Assembly: GCF_003201475.1 (NCBI RefSeq)
Contig: NZ_QJJK01000012.1
Coordinates: forward strand, 62,001-126,000
Reading direction: 5' to 3'
Length of the DNA: 64,000 nt
DNA from: Chelatococcus asaccharovorans
Lineage (GTDB): Bacteria; Pseudomonadota; Alphaproteobacteria; Rhizobiales; Beijerinckiaceae
The notes beneath the pieces were generated by a model. That model did not search any database and was not told the origin of the DNA. It was given only the letters and a program-made list of their open reading frames with translations. Position numbers and translations under genes: made by a program. This document shows, piece after piece, positions 16,957 to 25,441 of this stretch (position 1 is its first letter; each line of letters opens with the position of its first letter).

Positions 16957-18360
16957 ATGCTGAAAGTGGGAACCGGGCGTCAGGATATGACGCCGCCCGT
17001 GGGCATCCCTCACACGTTGTGGGGCGCCCGCACGCGTGAGACGGCCGATCGCATTCACATTCCTCTCAATGCGACCGCCCTTTGCCTCGACAACGACGGC
17101 ACGCGCGTCATGCTCGTCGAGATCGACGTGACCGGCCTGCCGACGTCCGTATCGGACGATATCCGCGGCCAGTTGAGCCGGGAGACCGGCATACCGGTTT
17201 CCCATATCAGCCTTGGTTTCACCCATACCCACAGCGCGCCGGTCTGGAACGCCGAGACGACCAACGGCGCCTCCGCCGATTTGCCGGGCATGAACCTGAT
17301 GCCGGCCTGGCGCGAGAAGACCATTCAGGCCATTCTCGTGGCCGCCAAGGCCGCGTGCGACACCCTCCAGCCGGCCCGGTTCGCCTCCGGCTACGGGCGC
17401 AGCGAAGTCACCGTGCATCGGCGCTTCCGCACGCCCGAGGGCCGCGTCGTGGTCAGTCCCAATCCCGGCGGCGAACGCGATACGACCGTGACCGTCTTGC
17501 GGTTCGACGATCTCGACGGGAACACCATCGCGAGCCTCGTCGGCTATGGCACCCATCCCATCGTTCTCGCACATCAGAACTCGGCCATCAGCGCCGAATG
17601 GCCGGGCGCGATGAAGCGTTCGGTCGAGGCCTTGCTCGGCGGCACCTGCCTCTTCCTGCAGGGCTGCGCCGGTGACCAGATCCCCTATGAGGCGCTGACC
17701 GGCGACGTGCGCGTCGCCGAGCGCATGGGCAATCGCATCGCGGCCGATGCGGCGAGCGCGCTGACCGCGCTCTCCCCTCTCAACCACCGCGACGTCTTCA
17801 GCCATGTGGTCGAATCCGGCGCGCCACTCGGCATGAAGACGCGCGAGATCCTGCCCGACACCCCGGCCGCCCTTGCCGTTGCAGAGGTCACGGTCGATCT
17901 GCCGGTGCGTCCCTTCGAGCCCATCGACATCCTCGAGCGGCGTGCCGCGGAGACACGGGCGGAATTCCTGGGGCTCGACCGCGAGACCGCCGATCACGCA
18001 GACATCGCCGACGTGCATTTCCGCGCGCGCCGCGCCGATATCATGCTCACCATGGCCCGTCGGGCTTTCGGCAAGGAGACGGTGCCGATTGAGATCCGCG
18101 CGATCCGCATCGGCGACACGGCCCTCGTCTCCGCGCCGCTCGAGCTCTTTGCGGCAACCGGTATGGCCATCCGCGAGGCGTCGCCGTTCACGACGACCTT
18201 CACGGGCGGCTACACCAACGGCACGGAGGGATACCTCCCGCTCGCCCATTCCTATGGCGAAGGCGGCTACGAGACGGAACTCGCCTGTTTCGTGGGACCG
18301 GAGGCAGAGGCGATGTTCCGCGCGGCCGCCATCAAGCTCGTCCGCGATCTGCGGGGATGA
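16957..18360 (+). CDS. Neutral/alkaline ceramidase-like metal-dependent hydrolase
   Basis: 467 residues, related to the N-terminal catalytic domain of neutral/alkaline non-lysosomal ceramidase, a zinc amidase. Matching features: N-terminal VGTGRQDMTPPVG, GFTHTHSAP with His90 and His92 (zinc ligand and acid/base in the family), YGTHPIVLAHQN near residue 205, and FLQGCAGDQIPY near 230. It lacks a signal peptide and the usual C-terminal immunoglobulin-like domain, so it is cytoplasmic and probably not acting on membrane ceramide. AGGGAAG precedes the ATG at 16957. Its position between a sugar-acid dehydratase and a peptide/sugar ABC importer suggests it opens an amide or lactone in an imported carbohydrate. 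Confidence 0.85.
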   Translation: MLKVGTGRQDMTPPVGIPHTLWGARTRETADRIHIPLNATALCLDNDGTRVMLVEIDVTGLPTSVSDDIRGQLSRETGIPVSHISLGFTHTHSAPVWNAETTNGASADLPGMNLMPAWREKTIQAILVAAKAACDTLQPARFASGYGRSEVTVHRRFRTPEGRVVVSPNPGGERDTTVTVLRFDDLDGNTIASLVGYGTHPIVLAHQNSAISAEWPGAMKRSVEALLGGTCLFLQGCAGDQIPYEALTGDVRVAERMGNRIAADAASALTALSPLNHRDVFSHVVESGAPLGMKTREILPDTPAALAVAEVTVDLPVRPFEPIDILERRAAETRAEFLGLDRETADHADIADVHFRARRADIMLTMARRAFGKETVPIEIRAIRIGDTALVSAPLELFAATGMAIREASPFTTTFTGGYTNGTEGYLPLAHSYGEGGYETELACFVGPEAEAMFRAAAIKLVRDLRG

Positions 18361-18366
18361 ACGCGG

Positions 18367-18388
18367 AGCGGGGCGGCATCGCCCCGCT
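18367..18388 (+). terminator. Hairpin after the ceramidase-like gene
   Basis: AGCGGGGCG, loop GCAT, CGCCCCGCT: a perfect 9-base stem starting 7 bases after the stop codon. Only a short AT stretch follows, so it is a probable but not strong intrinsic terminator. Confidence 0.5.
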
Positions 18389-18432
18389 ATTCCGCCGTAG
18401 GTCCGATCGACCTTGAAAGACAACGCGCGTGG

Positions 18433-18580
18433 GTCATCCCGGGACGAGCGCAAGCTCGGGACCGGGATCCAGAACCGGTACGCTTCGTGAATAACCGCCG
18501 GCCTTGGAGCACCGCGCGCCCTTGTTGGAGCGGCATCGTTTCTGGATCCCGGACAACGGCTTTGCCGTTTCCGGGATGAC
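18433..18580. repeat. Dispersed repeat, family B, copy 1
   Basis: Starts GTCATCCCGGGACG and ends CCGGGATGAC, with internal GGATCCAGAACCG and TGGATCCCGGACAA blocks. The same blocks in the same order and orientation occur at 32639-32773. Together with two hairpins it fills the 320-base gap between convergent operons; I see no gene there. Confidence 0.8.
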
Positions 18581-18618
18581 ATCGAGGTTCCGCGGAAGAT
18601 CGGCATGCTCCAGCGAAC

Positions 18619-18650
18619 AAGGCCCGCGTGATGAGCATCACACGGGCCTT
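18619..18650. terminator. Bidirectional terminator between convergent operons
   Basis: AAGGCCCGCGTGATG, loop AG, CATCACACGGGCCTT: 15-base arms with one mismatch, followed on the + strand by TTGTG and on the - strand by GTTCG. It lies 31 bases beyond the stop of the minus-strand ABC permease gene ending at 18681, and downstream of the + strand dehydratase operon. Confidence 0.75.
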
Positions 18651-18680
18651 TTGTGTTCCGCGGTTGGCGCGAAGCCCACC

Positions 18681-19574
18681 TCAGTCGTGGAGCTTCACGC
18701 GCGGGTCGAGGACGTCACGCAGGCCATCGCCGAGCAGGTTGAGGCCAAGCACGGTGACCGCGATCGCGACGCCGGGAAAGATCGTCAGCCACGCCGCCTC
18801 GCGGATATAGCTGCGTCCCTCCGCGATCATCATGCCCCAGCTCGGCACGGACGGGGCCGAGCCAAGGCCGAGAAAGCTCAGGACCGCTTCGGACAGGACA
18901 GCATAGGCGAAGACGAAGCTGAGCTGCACGATGAGCGGCGCCATGCAGTTCGGCAGGATATGCCGGCAAAGGATCTGGATGTCATGGGCACCGGCGCCGA
19001 TCGACGCCTGCACATATTCCATTTCCTTCACGACAAGCACCGAGGAGCGCAGGATGCGGGCCGTACGGGGAATATAGACGACGGCCAGCGAAATCACCGC
19101 CGTCATGGCCGACGGCCCCATCGCCGCGGCGATGCCGATGGCAAGGAGAACCGAGGGGAAGGCCATCAAGGCATCGGCGAGGCGCATCAGGATACCGTCG
19201 AGGCGCCGATAGTAGCCGGCGAGCGCGCCGAGGAGGACGCCGAACACGGCGTTCAGCAGCACGACGCCGAGGCCGATCGCGAGGCTGAAGCGGGCGCCCC
19301 AGGCGATGCGGCTGAAGATGTCGCGGCCGAGGTTGTCGGTGCCGAGCCAGTACGTGCCCGAGGGGAGCTGGAAGCGGTTGCGGATCGACATCCGCGCCGG
19401 ATCGAACGGCGAGATCACCGGTGCGAGCACCGCAAGCACGGTGACCAGGAGGCAGAGCGCCATCCCGATCATGAAGGAGCGGTGGCGCAGGAGCCTGCGG
19501 ACCGTCCGGTTTTTCCAGAACGATCGGCGTTCAACGAGAGCTGCCGCGCCTGCCATATCAGTCACCAGTGTCAT
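18681..19574 (-). CDS. Peptide/nickel-type ABC transporter permease, DppC type
   Basis: 297 residues, inner-membrane permease. It has the DppC N-terminal helix (SFMIGMALCLLVTVLAVLAPVISP near residues 33-56), the periplasmic signature YWLGTDNLGRDIFSRIAWG near 74-92, and the EAA-like loop YVQASIGAGAHDIQILCRHILPN near 195-217. The start codon overlaps the stop of the upstream DppB-type gene (ATGA). It forms a heterodimer channel with the 19571-20515 product. No ATPase gene is in the operon. Confidence 0.92.
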   Translation of the reverse strand: MTLVTDMAGAAALVERRSFWKNRTVRRLLRHRSFMIGMALCLLVTVLAVLAPVISPFDPARMSIRNRFQLPSGTYWLGTDNLGRDIFSRIAWGARFSLAIGLGVVLLNAVFGVLLGALAGYYRRLDGILMRLADALMAFPSVLLAIGIAAAMGPSAMTAVISLAVVYIPRTARILRSSVLVVKEMEYVQASIGAGAHDIQILCRHILPNCMAPLIVQLSFVFAYAVLSEAVLSFLGLGSAPSVPSWGMMIAEGRSYIREAAWLTIFPGVAIAVTVLGLNLLGDGLRDVLDPRVKLHD

Positions 19575-20515
19575 TGGAGGCGCACCCGCGGATCAAGCCA
19601 TGCATAAATGAGATCAACCGCAATGTTGAGTAGGAGAAGGGCCGAGGCGACAAAGAGCAAGCCGCCCTGGATCATCGGATAGTCGCGCGCGAGAATGGCG
19701 TTGCCCAGGAGGGCGCCAATGCCGGGAACCGCGAAGATGGTCTCCACGATGACCGAGCCGGAGAGAAGAACGGACAGGATCATGCCGATGACCGTGACGA
19801 TCGGCATGAGCACGTTCGACATGGCGTGGCGGACGATGATCGTGGTTTCGCGCAGGCCCTTGGCGCGCGCCGTGCGGATGTAGTCCTGCCCGAGGATTTC
19901 CAGCATGGTCGAACGCGTGAGCCGTGCGAGCAGGCCGATCTGCATGAGGGCCATGGCAACCGCCGGCATGGTCGCGGCACGCAGCCAGCCGAGTGGATCC
20001 TCGGTAAAGGGAACATAGCCGCCGGTCGGCAGCCAGCCGAGCTGGACCGAGAACAGCACGATCATGACGAGGCCGAGCCAGAAATTCGGCACGGAGACCC
20101 CGATGAGGGCGATCACCATGGCGATCTGGTCGAGGATGCGATTGTGGCGCATCGCGGCGACCATGCCGATCGAAATTCCAAACAAGATCGTCAGCACGAG
20201 CGAATAGATCGCCAGCGATATGCTGATCGGTGAACGCTCGATAACCGTCTCCAGGACCGGCTGTCCGAGAATGAGCGAATGGCCGAGATCACCGTGAAGG
20301 AGATTGCCGTAGAAGATGCCGAGCTGGACGAGAAAGGATCTGTCCAGCCCGAGATTCTGCCGCAGTTGCGCCAGTTCGGCGGGCGTTGCATTGGGGCCGG
20401 CAAGCATAGCTGCCGGATCGCCCGGCACCAGCTGCATGATGCCGAAGGAGATGAGGCTGACGAGGAACAGGATCGGCACCGCCTGAGCAATGCGCCTCAG
20501 AGCATAAGCTAGCAT
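19571..20515 (-). CDS. Peptide/nickel-type ABC transporter permease, DppB type
   Basis: 314 residues. DppB hallmarks: N-terminal RRIAQAVPILFLVSLISFGIMQLVPGDPA, the segment LRQNLGLDRSFLVQLGIFY that follows it, and C-terminal DLIYAWLDPRVRLQ. About six transmembrane helices. It partners with the overlapping DppC-type gene. Its start is 50 bases after the stop of the binding-protein gene. Family 5 systems import peptides but also oligosaccharides and sugar acids, so the name does not fix the cargo. Confidence 0.92.
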   Translation of the reverse strand: MLAYALRRIAQAVPILFLVSLISFGIMQLVPGDPAAMLAGPNATPAELAQLRQNLGLDRSFLVQLGIFYGNLLHGDLGHSLILGQPVLETVIERSPISISLAIYSLVLTILFGISIGMVAAMRHNRILDQIAMVIALIGVSVPNFWLGLVMIVLFSVQLGWLPTGGYVPFTEDPLGWLRAATMPAVAMALMQIGLLARLTRSTMLEILGQDYIRTARAKGLRETTIIVRHAMSNVLMPIVTVIGMILSVLLSGSVIVETIFAVPGIGALLGNAILARDYPMIQGGLLFVASALLLLNIAVDLIYAWLDPRVRLQ

Positions 20516-20565
20516 GGGAACTCCGCTGTCATGCCGATCCTTATCGCCGCGCGAATGTTACGCTT

Positions 20566-22149
20566 TTATTGTTTCAGCCAGACATTGGAGACGCGCGTGT
20601 TGAAGAAGGGAATGTAGCCTTCGACATTGGCGCGCGTCGCCTGGATCTTCGGAATGGCCCCGAACGGAATCGCCATGACCTGATCGAACACGCGGGCCTG
20701 CGCCTTGGCGAAAGCCTCCTTGCGCTTCTCGAGATCCGGGCTCGACGATAGAATTCTGAATTGCTCCATGAAGTCTTCGTCGGACTTGTTGCCAACCGGC
20801 TTATGCACGTTGGACGGATCGGCCAGATTGCGCAGGGACTGGGCCCCGCCTTGCGCCGTGACGGTGATCCAGGTCGTGAAGAAGAAATTCCAGCCCTTGG
20901 TGTCGTTGACGCTCATGCCGAGCGCCGTCGGCCAGTCGAGAACCAGAAGTTCCGCATTGATGCCGGCGGCCTTCATCTGCTCGGACATCACAAGTGCTGT
21001 CGTATAGGCTCGCGGAATATCGCGCGTCGTGAGCAGCACCACCTTCTCGCCCTTGTAGCCGGCTTCCTTCAGGAGGGCCTTGGCCTTCTCGGGGTTGTTC
21101 TGGTTGTAGAGCTGGCTGCCGGCTTCGCTGTAATAGGTCTGACCCGGGAACTGGAAGGACGGATTGAGGCTGAAAGCGCCGTCGCTCGCCGCATCCATGA
21201 TGTCTTCCATGTTCAGCGAGGCGAGAATAGCCTGGCGCACCTTCAGATTATCGGTCGGCGCCTGCGAGAAATTGGGATAAGTCAGGTTCAGGCCGGCATA
21301 GTCGAGTTGAACGACCTTGATATCCTTGTTCTTCGACAGCCGTTCGCGCGAGAGCGTCGGCACGTCCTCGACGATCTGCACCTCGCCGGTTTCGAGCGCC
21401 GCCGTGCGTGCGCCGGGTTCGGCCAGCGTGCGGAAGGTGACGGTATCGAGGCAGGCCTCCTTCTGCCCGGCAAAGCCCGAAATGCCCTTGAGCGACTTGT
21501 TCGGTACATAGCCGTCGAAACGCTTCACCTTGACATGGCTGTCGGCGACGAACTCGACGAGCTCGAAAGGTCCTGTCCCGATGGGTTTCAGTTGCGTCGG
21601 CTCGGCATTGGACTGATCGGCCGGCACGATCACGATCGGCACGGTCGAGGCCGAGATGCTCTCGAGGAAGGTCGCGCGGGGCTCCTTCAGGATAATGCGA
21701 AAGGTCGCGTCATCGGGCGTTTCCCAGCGATCGATCGCGTCGAGCGCCGAGCGATCGATACCGATGCGCTTGTAGCGGGCGAAGGACCCGGCGACATCGG
21801 CCGATGTCAGCGGCTTGCCGTTGTGAAACTTCACGCCGGGGCGCAACTTGAAGGTATAGGTCTTGCCGTCTTGGCTGATATCGAGTGAATCCGCGAGGTC
21901 GAGGACGGGAGCCATGTTCTCGTCGCGCGTCATCAAGGTCTCGAAGATATTCATCGCAACATTGCGTGTGGCATTCGCCGCGTTCACATGCTGATCGAGC
22001 GTGCTGAGCTTGGCTTCCATGCCGAAAACGAGATCGCCGCCCTTTCGGCCGCAGATCTCAGCCTGCGCCGCGGCCACCCCCCAGCTCAGAAGGCCAGCCG
22101 CAACCGCAGTGCAGGCCAGAAGTCGCGCCTTGATACGTGCCATCTTCAT
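20566..22149 (-). CDS. Family 5 ABC transporter substrate-binding protein
   Basis: 527 residues, OppA/DppA-type periplasmic binding protein. The Sec signal peptide MKMARIKARLLACTAVAAG ends at AQA near residue 30. Family features: GGDLVFGMEAKLSTLDQHVNA, LADSLDISQDGKTYTFKLRPGVKFHNGKPLTSADV at residues 85-120, and KALLKEAGYKGEKV. It delivers cargo to the DppBC-type permeases downstream. It lies 83 bases after the RraA-like gene in the same operon, so the imported molecule is likely the source of the aldolase substrate. Confidence 0.92.
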   Translation of the reverse strand: MKMARIKARLLACTAVAAGLLSWGVAAAQAEICGRKGGDLVFGMEAKLSTLDQHVNAANATRNVAMNIFETLMTRDENMAPVLDLADSLDISQDGKTYTFKLRPGVKFHNGKPLTSADVAGSFARYKRIGIDRSALDAIDRWETPDDATFRIILKEPRATFLESISASTVPIVIVPADQSNAEPTQLKPIGTGPFELVEFVADSHVKVKRFDGYVPNKSLKGISGFAGQKEACLDTVTFRTLAEPGARTAALETGEVQIVEDVPTLSRERLSKNKDIKVVQLDYAGLNLTYPNFSQAPTDNLKVRQAILASLNMEDIMDAASDGAFSLNPSFQFPGQTYYSEAGSQLYNQNNPEKAKALLKEAGYKGEKVVLLTTRDIPRAYTTALVMSEQMKAAGINAELLVLDWPTALGMSVNDTKGWNFFFTTWITVTAQGGAQSLRNLADPSNVHKPVGNKSDEDFMEQFRILSSSPDLEKRKEAFAKAQARVFDQVMAIPFGAIPKIQATRANVEGYIPFFNTRVSNVWLKQ

Positions 22150-22232
22150 CCCCTTTATCTCGTTTGATGTGATGTGCCCTTCGGCATCTTTGGTGCGGCG
22201 CGGCCGGCGCCGGATACGGCAAATGGAACGGC

Positions 22233-22913
22233 TCAGAGAATTCCGAATTTGGCGAAGACATTGGCGAGGGTTTCGCCCGCCGCGAGCTCGGCCATGGTAT
22301 TGCGCTCACCCTTGAGGCGGTCTGAGGCTCGCCGGATGACGTCCGCTTCGACGGCCTTCGGCACGACCACGACGCCGTCCACGTCGCCGAAGACGAGGTC
22401 GCCGCTCGACACCTTGACACCGGCGCATTCGATCCCGACGTCCAGCGCGACGATCTTGCCCCGGCCCTTGGAGTCGACGGGCGCGATGCCGCCATGGAAG
22501 ACGGGATATGCGAGGGCCCTGATTTCGCGGGTGTCGCGGACGCAGCCATCCATCAGGGCACCCGCCGAGCCGCGGAATTTGGCGGCCGTGCTGAGAAGCC
22601 CGCCCCACGGGGCGATCCGGCCCGATAGGCCGCAGGCAAAGACCGGGATTTCGTCCGGCTCGAGGCTGTCCACAAGCGTGATCTCGAGCTCATAGGGGTT
22701 CTCGCCCGGCTGCGGGCGCTCGTAGACCTCGAGATACAGCGCGGTACGCGCCCGTCCCACCATGACACTCGCCTCGTCGAGGGGACGGATGGTGTGGGGC
22801 ATGGCCTGGTTCACATAGCCCAGATCGTCCAGCACGTCCGACAGAAGGGCGCTGAAGAAGCGCTCCCTGAGATCGCACAACGACGGGTAAGCCTCAATTC
22901 TGGTCTCGGTCAT
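22233..22913 (-). CDS. RraA-like / HMG aldolase family protein
   Basis: 226 residues from the ATG at 22913; the longer frame to 23012 crosses the promoter and operator. The family covers the RNase E inhibitor RraA and class II pyruvate aldolases such as 4-hydroxy-4-methyl-2-oxoglutarate aldolase. Seen here: GLSGRIAPWGGLLSTAAKFRG near residues 95-115, then GALMDGCVRDTREI near 118-131, the R-D pair that binds pyruvate and metal in the aldolases, and GDLVFGDVDGVVVVP. With an IlvD/Edd dehydratase under the same operator, an aldolase splitting a 2-keto-3-deoxy sugar acid is more likely than RNase control. Confidence 0.82.
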   Translation of the reverse strand: MTETRIEAYPSLCDLRERFFSALLSDVLDDLGYVNQAMPHTIRPLDEASVMVGRARTALYLEVYERPQPGENPYELEITLVDSLEPDEIPVFACGLSGRIAPWGGLLSTAAKFRGSAGALMDGCVRDTREIRALAYPVFHGGIAPVDSKGRGKIVALDVGIECAGVKVSSGDLVFGDVDGVVVVPKAVEADVIRRASDRLKGERNTMAELAAGETLANVFAKFGIL

Positions 22914-22980
22914 CACACACTCGGTCAATGCTTGGCTGTTCGAACCCGCCGGCCGCTCGAACCTTGGCTGCCTCGGCGTT

Positions 22981-22998
22981 TGATTTATCGTTAAACTA
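22981..22998. promoter_or_regulatory. LacI-type operator of the minus-strand transport/aldolase operon
   Basis: TGATTTATCGTTAAACTA; in reverse it reads TAGTTTAACGATAAATCA and shares TTTAACGATAAATCA, 15 bases in a row, with the operator at 15141-15158. It lies at and just downstream of the -10 box of the minus-strand promoter, the classical repressor position. Confidence 0.7.
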
Positions 22999-23022
22999 TA
23001 ATTCGGAGACACAGCGAGTCAA
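22995..23022 (-). promoter_or_regulatory. Sigma-70-type promoter, RraA/ABC operon
   Basis: On the minus strand: TTGACT (23022-23017), a 16-base spacer, TATAGT (23000-22995); each box matches 5 of 6 consensus bases. The operator 22981-22998 follows at once. The start codon of the RraA-like gene is 82 bases further on. Confidence 0.7.
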
Positions 23023-23200
23023 CTGGCTTTTCGCCAACGCCGCCGCAGGCGCTGATCACGCCGCGCCGCCCACAGATCGGGGCCTGCCGGCCCGGCCACA
23101 GCGCAGGTTTACGCGCGCGATCCTTTGCGTTGCGAACAAAACGAGAATTTGTGAACCTGCAGGCTGGCGATCTCAGGATGATTCGCAGGAAGATGTGATT

Positions 23201-25276
23201 GTGTCAGCGGCCGCAGCCTATCTCGAAACCCTGAATACGGAACAAAGGCAGGCTGTCGAGCATGGCGTTGTGGACGCGAAGGCGACCATCGCACCGCCGC
23301 TCCTCATCATTGCCGGCGCCGGTTCCGGCAAGACCAACACGCTCGCCCACCGCGTCGCCCATCTCATCGTCGGCGGCGCCGACCCCCGGCGTATCCTTTT
23401 GATGACCTTCTCACGGCGGGCAGCGGCCGAAATGGCCCGCCGCGTCGAGCGCATCTGCAATCGCGTGCTGCCGGCCCATGCCCAGCCGCTGACGGATGCC
23501 TTGACCTGGGCCGGGACCTTTCACGGCATCGGGGCGCGTCTTTTGCGCGACTATGCGCAAGAGATCGGCCTCGACCCTGCCTTCACGATCCATGACCGCG
23601 AGGATTCCGCGGATCTGATGAACCTCGTCCGCCACGAGCTCGGCTTTTCCCGCACCGAGACACGCTTCCCGACCAAGGGCACATGTCTTTCCATCTACTC
23701 CAGGGCCATCAATGCCGAGGCGCCCCTGGAGGACGTGCTCGGCCGCTACTTCCCATGGTGCGCCAGTTGGGCCGAGGAGCTTCGGGACCTTTTCGCCGGC
23801 TATGTCGCCGCCAAACAGGCGCAGAACGTCCTCGATTACGACGACCTGCTGCTCTACTGGGCGCGCGCGGCCGCGCATCCCGTTCTGGCTGAGGATATCG
23901 GCGGCCGCTTCGACCATGTCATGGTCGATGAGTATCAGGACACGAACCGTCTACAGGCGTCCATCCTCATGGCGCTGAAGCCAACAGGGGATGGCCTCAC
24001 CGTCGTGGGCGACGACGCGCAGGCGATCTACTCGTTCCGGGCGGCGACGGTCCGCAACATCCTCGAATTCCCCAGGCGTTTCACCCCGCCCGCGCGGATC
24101 ATCACGCTTGACCGCAACTATCGCTCGACAGAGCCCATTCTCGCGGCCGCCAACGGCGTCATCGATCTCGCAAGCGAGCGCTTCACCAAGAACCTCTGGA
24201 CGGAGCGCCGCTCCGCGGAGAAGCCACGGCTTGTCACGGTCCGCGACGAGGCCGACCAGGCGCGCTATATCGCGGAGGCCGTGCTTGCCAACCGGGAGGG
24301 CGGCGCCAGGCTGAAGCAGCAGGCGGTGCTGTTTCGCGCCACCCATCACAGCCGGCCGCTCGAAATCGAACTGGCGCGCCGCAATATCCCCTTCGTGAAA
24401 TTCGGCGGGCTGAAGTTCCTGGATGCGGCCCATGTCAAGGATATCCTGGCCATTCTGCGTTTCGTGCAGAATCCGCGCGACCGCGTCGCGGGCTTCCGCG
24501 CCATGCAGCTTCTGCCAGGCGTCGGACCGGGCACCGCGCAGCGCGTGCTCGATGCGCTCGCCAGCGCGGACCAGCCGCTCACCCTGCTCCCGACGCTGCC
24601 GACGCCGCCGCGCGCCGGCGACGACTGGGCGTCCTTCGTCGCCATGCTCACGACCATCGGCCGGGGCGACGCCGCCTGGCCGGCTGACATCGAACGGGCC
24701 CGCCGCTGGTACGAGCCGCATCTCGAGCGTCTGCATGAGGATGCGACGATGCGCGCTGCCGATCTCCTGCAGTTGGAGCAGATTGCCGCCGGCTATCCCT
24801 CGCGCGAGCGATTCCTCACGGAGTTGACCCTCGATCCCCCGGACGCGACAAGCGATGAGCCCGGCGTGCCGCATCTCGACGAGGACTATCTCATCCTGTC
24901 GACGATCCACTCCGCCAAGGGTCAGGAGTGGTCGTCGGTCTTCGTGCTCAACACCGTCGACGGCTGCATCCCGATTGATCTCGCTGCCGGCACGAAGGAG
25001 GAGGTCGAGGAGGAGCGCCGCCTGCTCTATGTCGCCATGACGCGCGCGAAGGACAGCCTGCATCTTGTTGTTCCGCAACGCTTTTTCACCTATGGACAGA
25101 ACCCGCAGGGCGACCGGCATGTCTATGCCTCGCGCACGCGCTTCATTCCGTCGAGCCTGCTCGCACGCTTCGAGGTGAGCGCCTGGCCGGCTGTCCGCGA
25201 CGAGGGTGCAGCCCGTTCCGAGGCCCGTAACGTCCGCATCGACATCGGTGCCCAGATGCGTGGCATGTGGCGCTGA
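23201..25276 (+). CDS. UvrD/Rep-type superfamily 1 DNA helicase
   Basis: 691 residues from a GTG at 23201 with AGGAAG 8 bases upstream; the frame is open farther upstream but would cross the divergent promoter. ATP-driven 3'-5' DNA unwinding in repair or replication restart. All SF1A motifs are visible: Walker A GAGSGKT near residues 39-45, motif II VDEYQDT near 242, motif III GDDAQAIYSFRAA near 270, motif IV LDRNYRST, motif V STIHSAKGQEW and motif VI LLYVAMTRAKD. The length fits a UvrD/PcrA/Rep core with a short C-terminus; it is not AddA (no nuclease domain). It is divergent from the RraA-like gene, probably with an independent promoter. Confidence 0.93.
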   Translation: MSAAAAYLETLNTEQRQAVEHGVVDAKATIAPPLLIIAGAGSGKTNTLAHRVAHLIVGGADPRRILLMTFSRRAAAEMARRVERICNRVLPAHAQPLTDALTWAGTFHGIGARLLRDYAQEIGLDPAFTIHDREDSADLMNLVRHELGFSRTETRFPTKGTCLSIYSRAINAEAPLEDVLGRYFPWCASWAEELRDLFAGYVAAKQAQNVLDYDDLLLYWARAAAHPVLAEDIGGRFDHVMVDEYQDTNRLQASILMALKPTGDGLTVVGDDAQAIYSFRAATVRNILEFPRRFTPPARIITLDRNYRSTEPILAAANGVIDLASERFTKNLWTERRSAEKPRLVTVRDEADQARYIAEAVLANREGGARLKQQAVLFRATHHSRPLEIELARRNIPFVKFGGLKFLDAAHVKDILAILRFVQNPRDRVAGFRAMQLLPGVGPGTAQRVLDALASADQPLTLLPTLPTPPRAGDDWASFVAMLTTIGRGDAAWPADIERARRWYEPHLERLHEDATMRAADLLQLEQIAAGYPSRERFLTELTLDPPDATSDEPGVPHLDEDYLILSTIHSAKGQEWSSVFVLNTVDGCIPIDLAAGTKEEVEEERRLLYVAMTRAKDSLHLVVPQRFFTYGQNPQGDRHVYASRTRFIPSSLLARFEVSAWPAVRDEGAARSEARNVRIDIGAQMRGMWR

Positions 25277-25441
25277 GGGCTCCAAGGCTTCCCGGCATAA
25301 TCGCGGAACGCCGAACCTGGCGAGCGCGTTCGCCTTTCGCAGTCGACCCTTTGGGGTTTAGAACTTTGAGCTTGGGGCATGTCGGCCGCGTGTGCGACTG
25401 ACCGTTGGACAAACGCGCGAGGAAACGCGAAAGGACAAGCA

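Noticed and set aside
16933-18606. A 557-codon open frame antisense to the ceramidase-like gene
   Set aside because: High-GC third-position bias creates long antisense frames. The + strand frame has clear HTHSAP and GCAGD motifs and a good ribosome site, while this one has only low-complexity Arg/Gly/Asp-rich sequence and runs into the repeat.
22233-22913. Calling the RraA-like protein a regulator of ribonuclease activity
   Set aside because: The neighbourhood is carbohydrate catabolism and the aldolase-type R-D motif is intact, so an aldolase role is favoured; RraA function remains an alternative.
23951-25285. A 444-codon antisense frame inside the helicase gene
   Set aside because: Shadow of the + strand gene that carries all SF1 helicase motifs.
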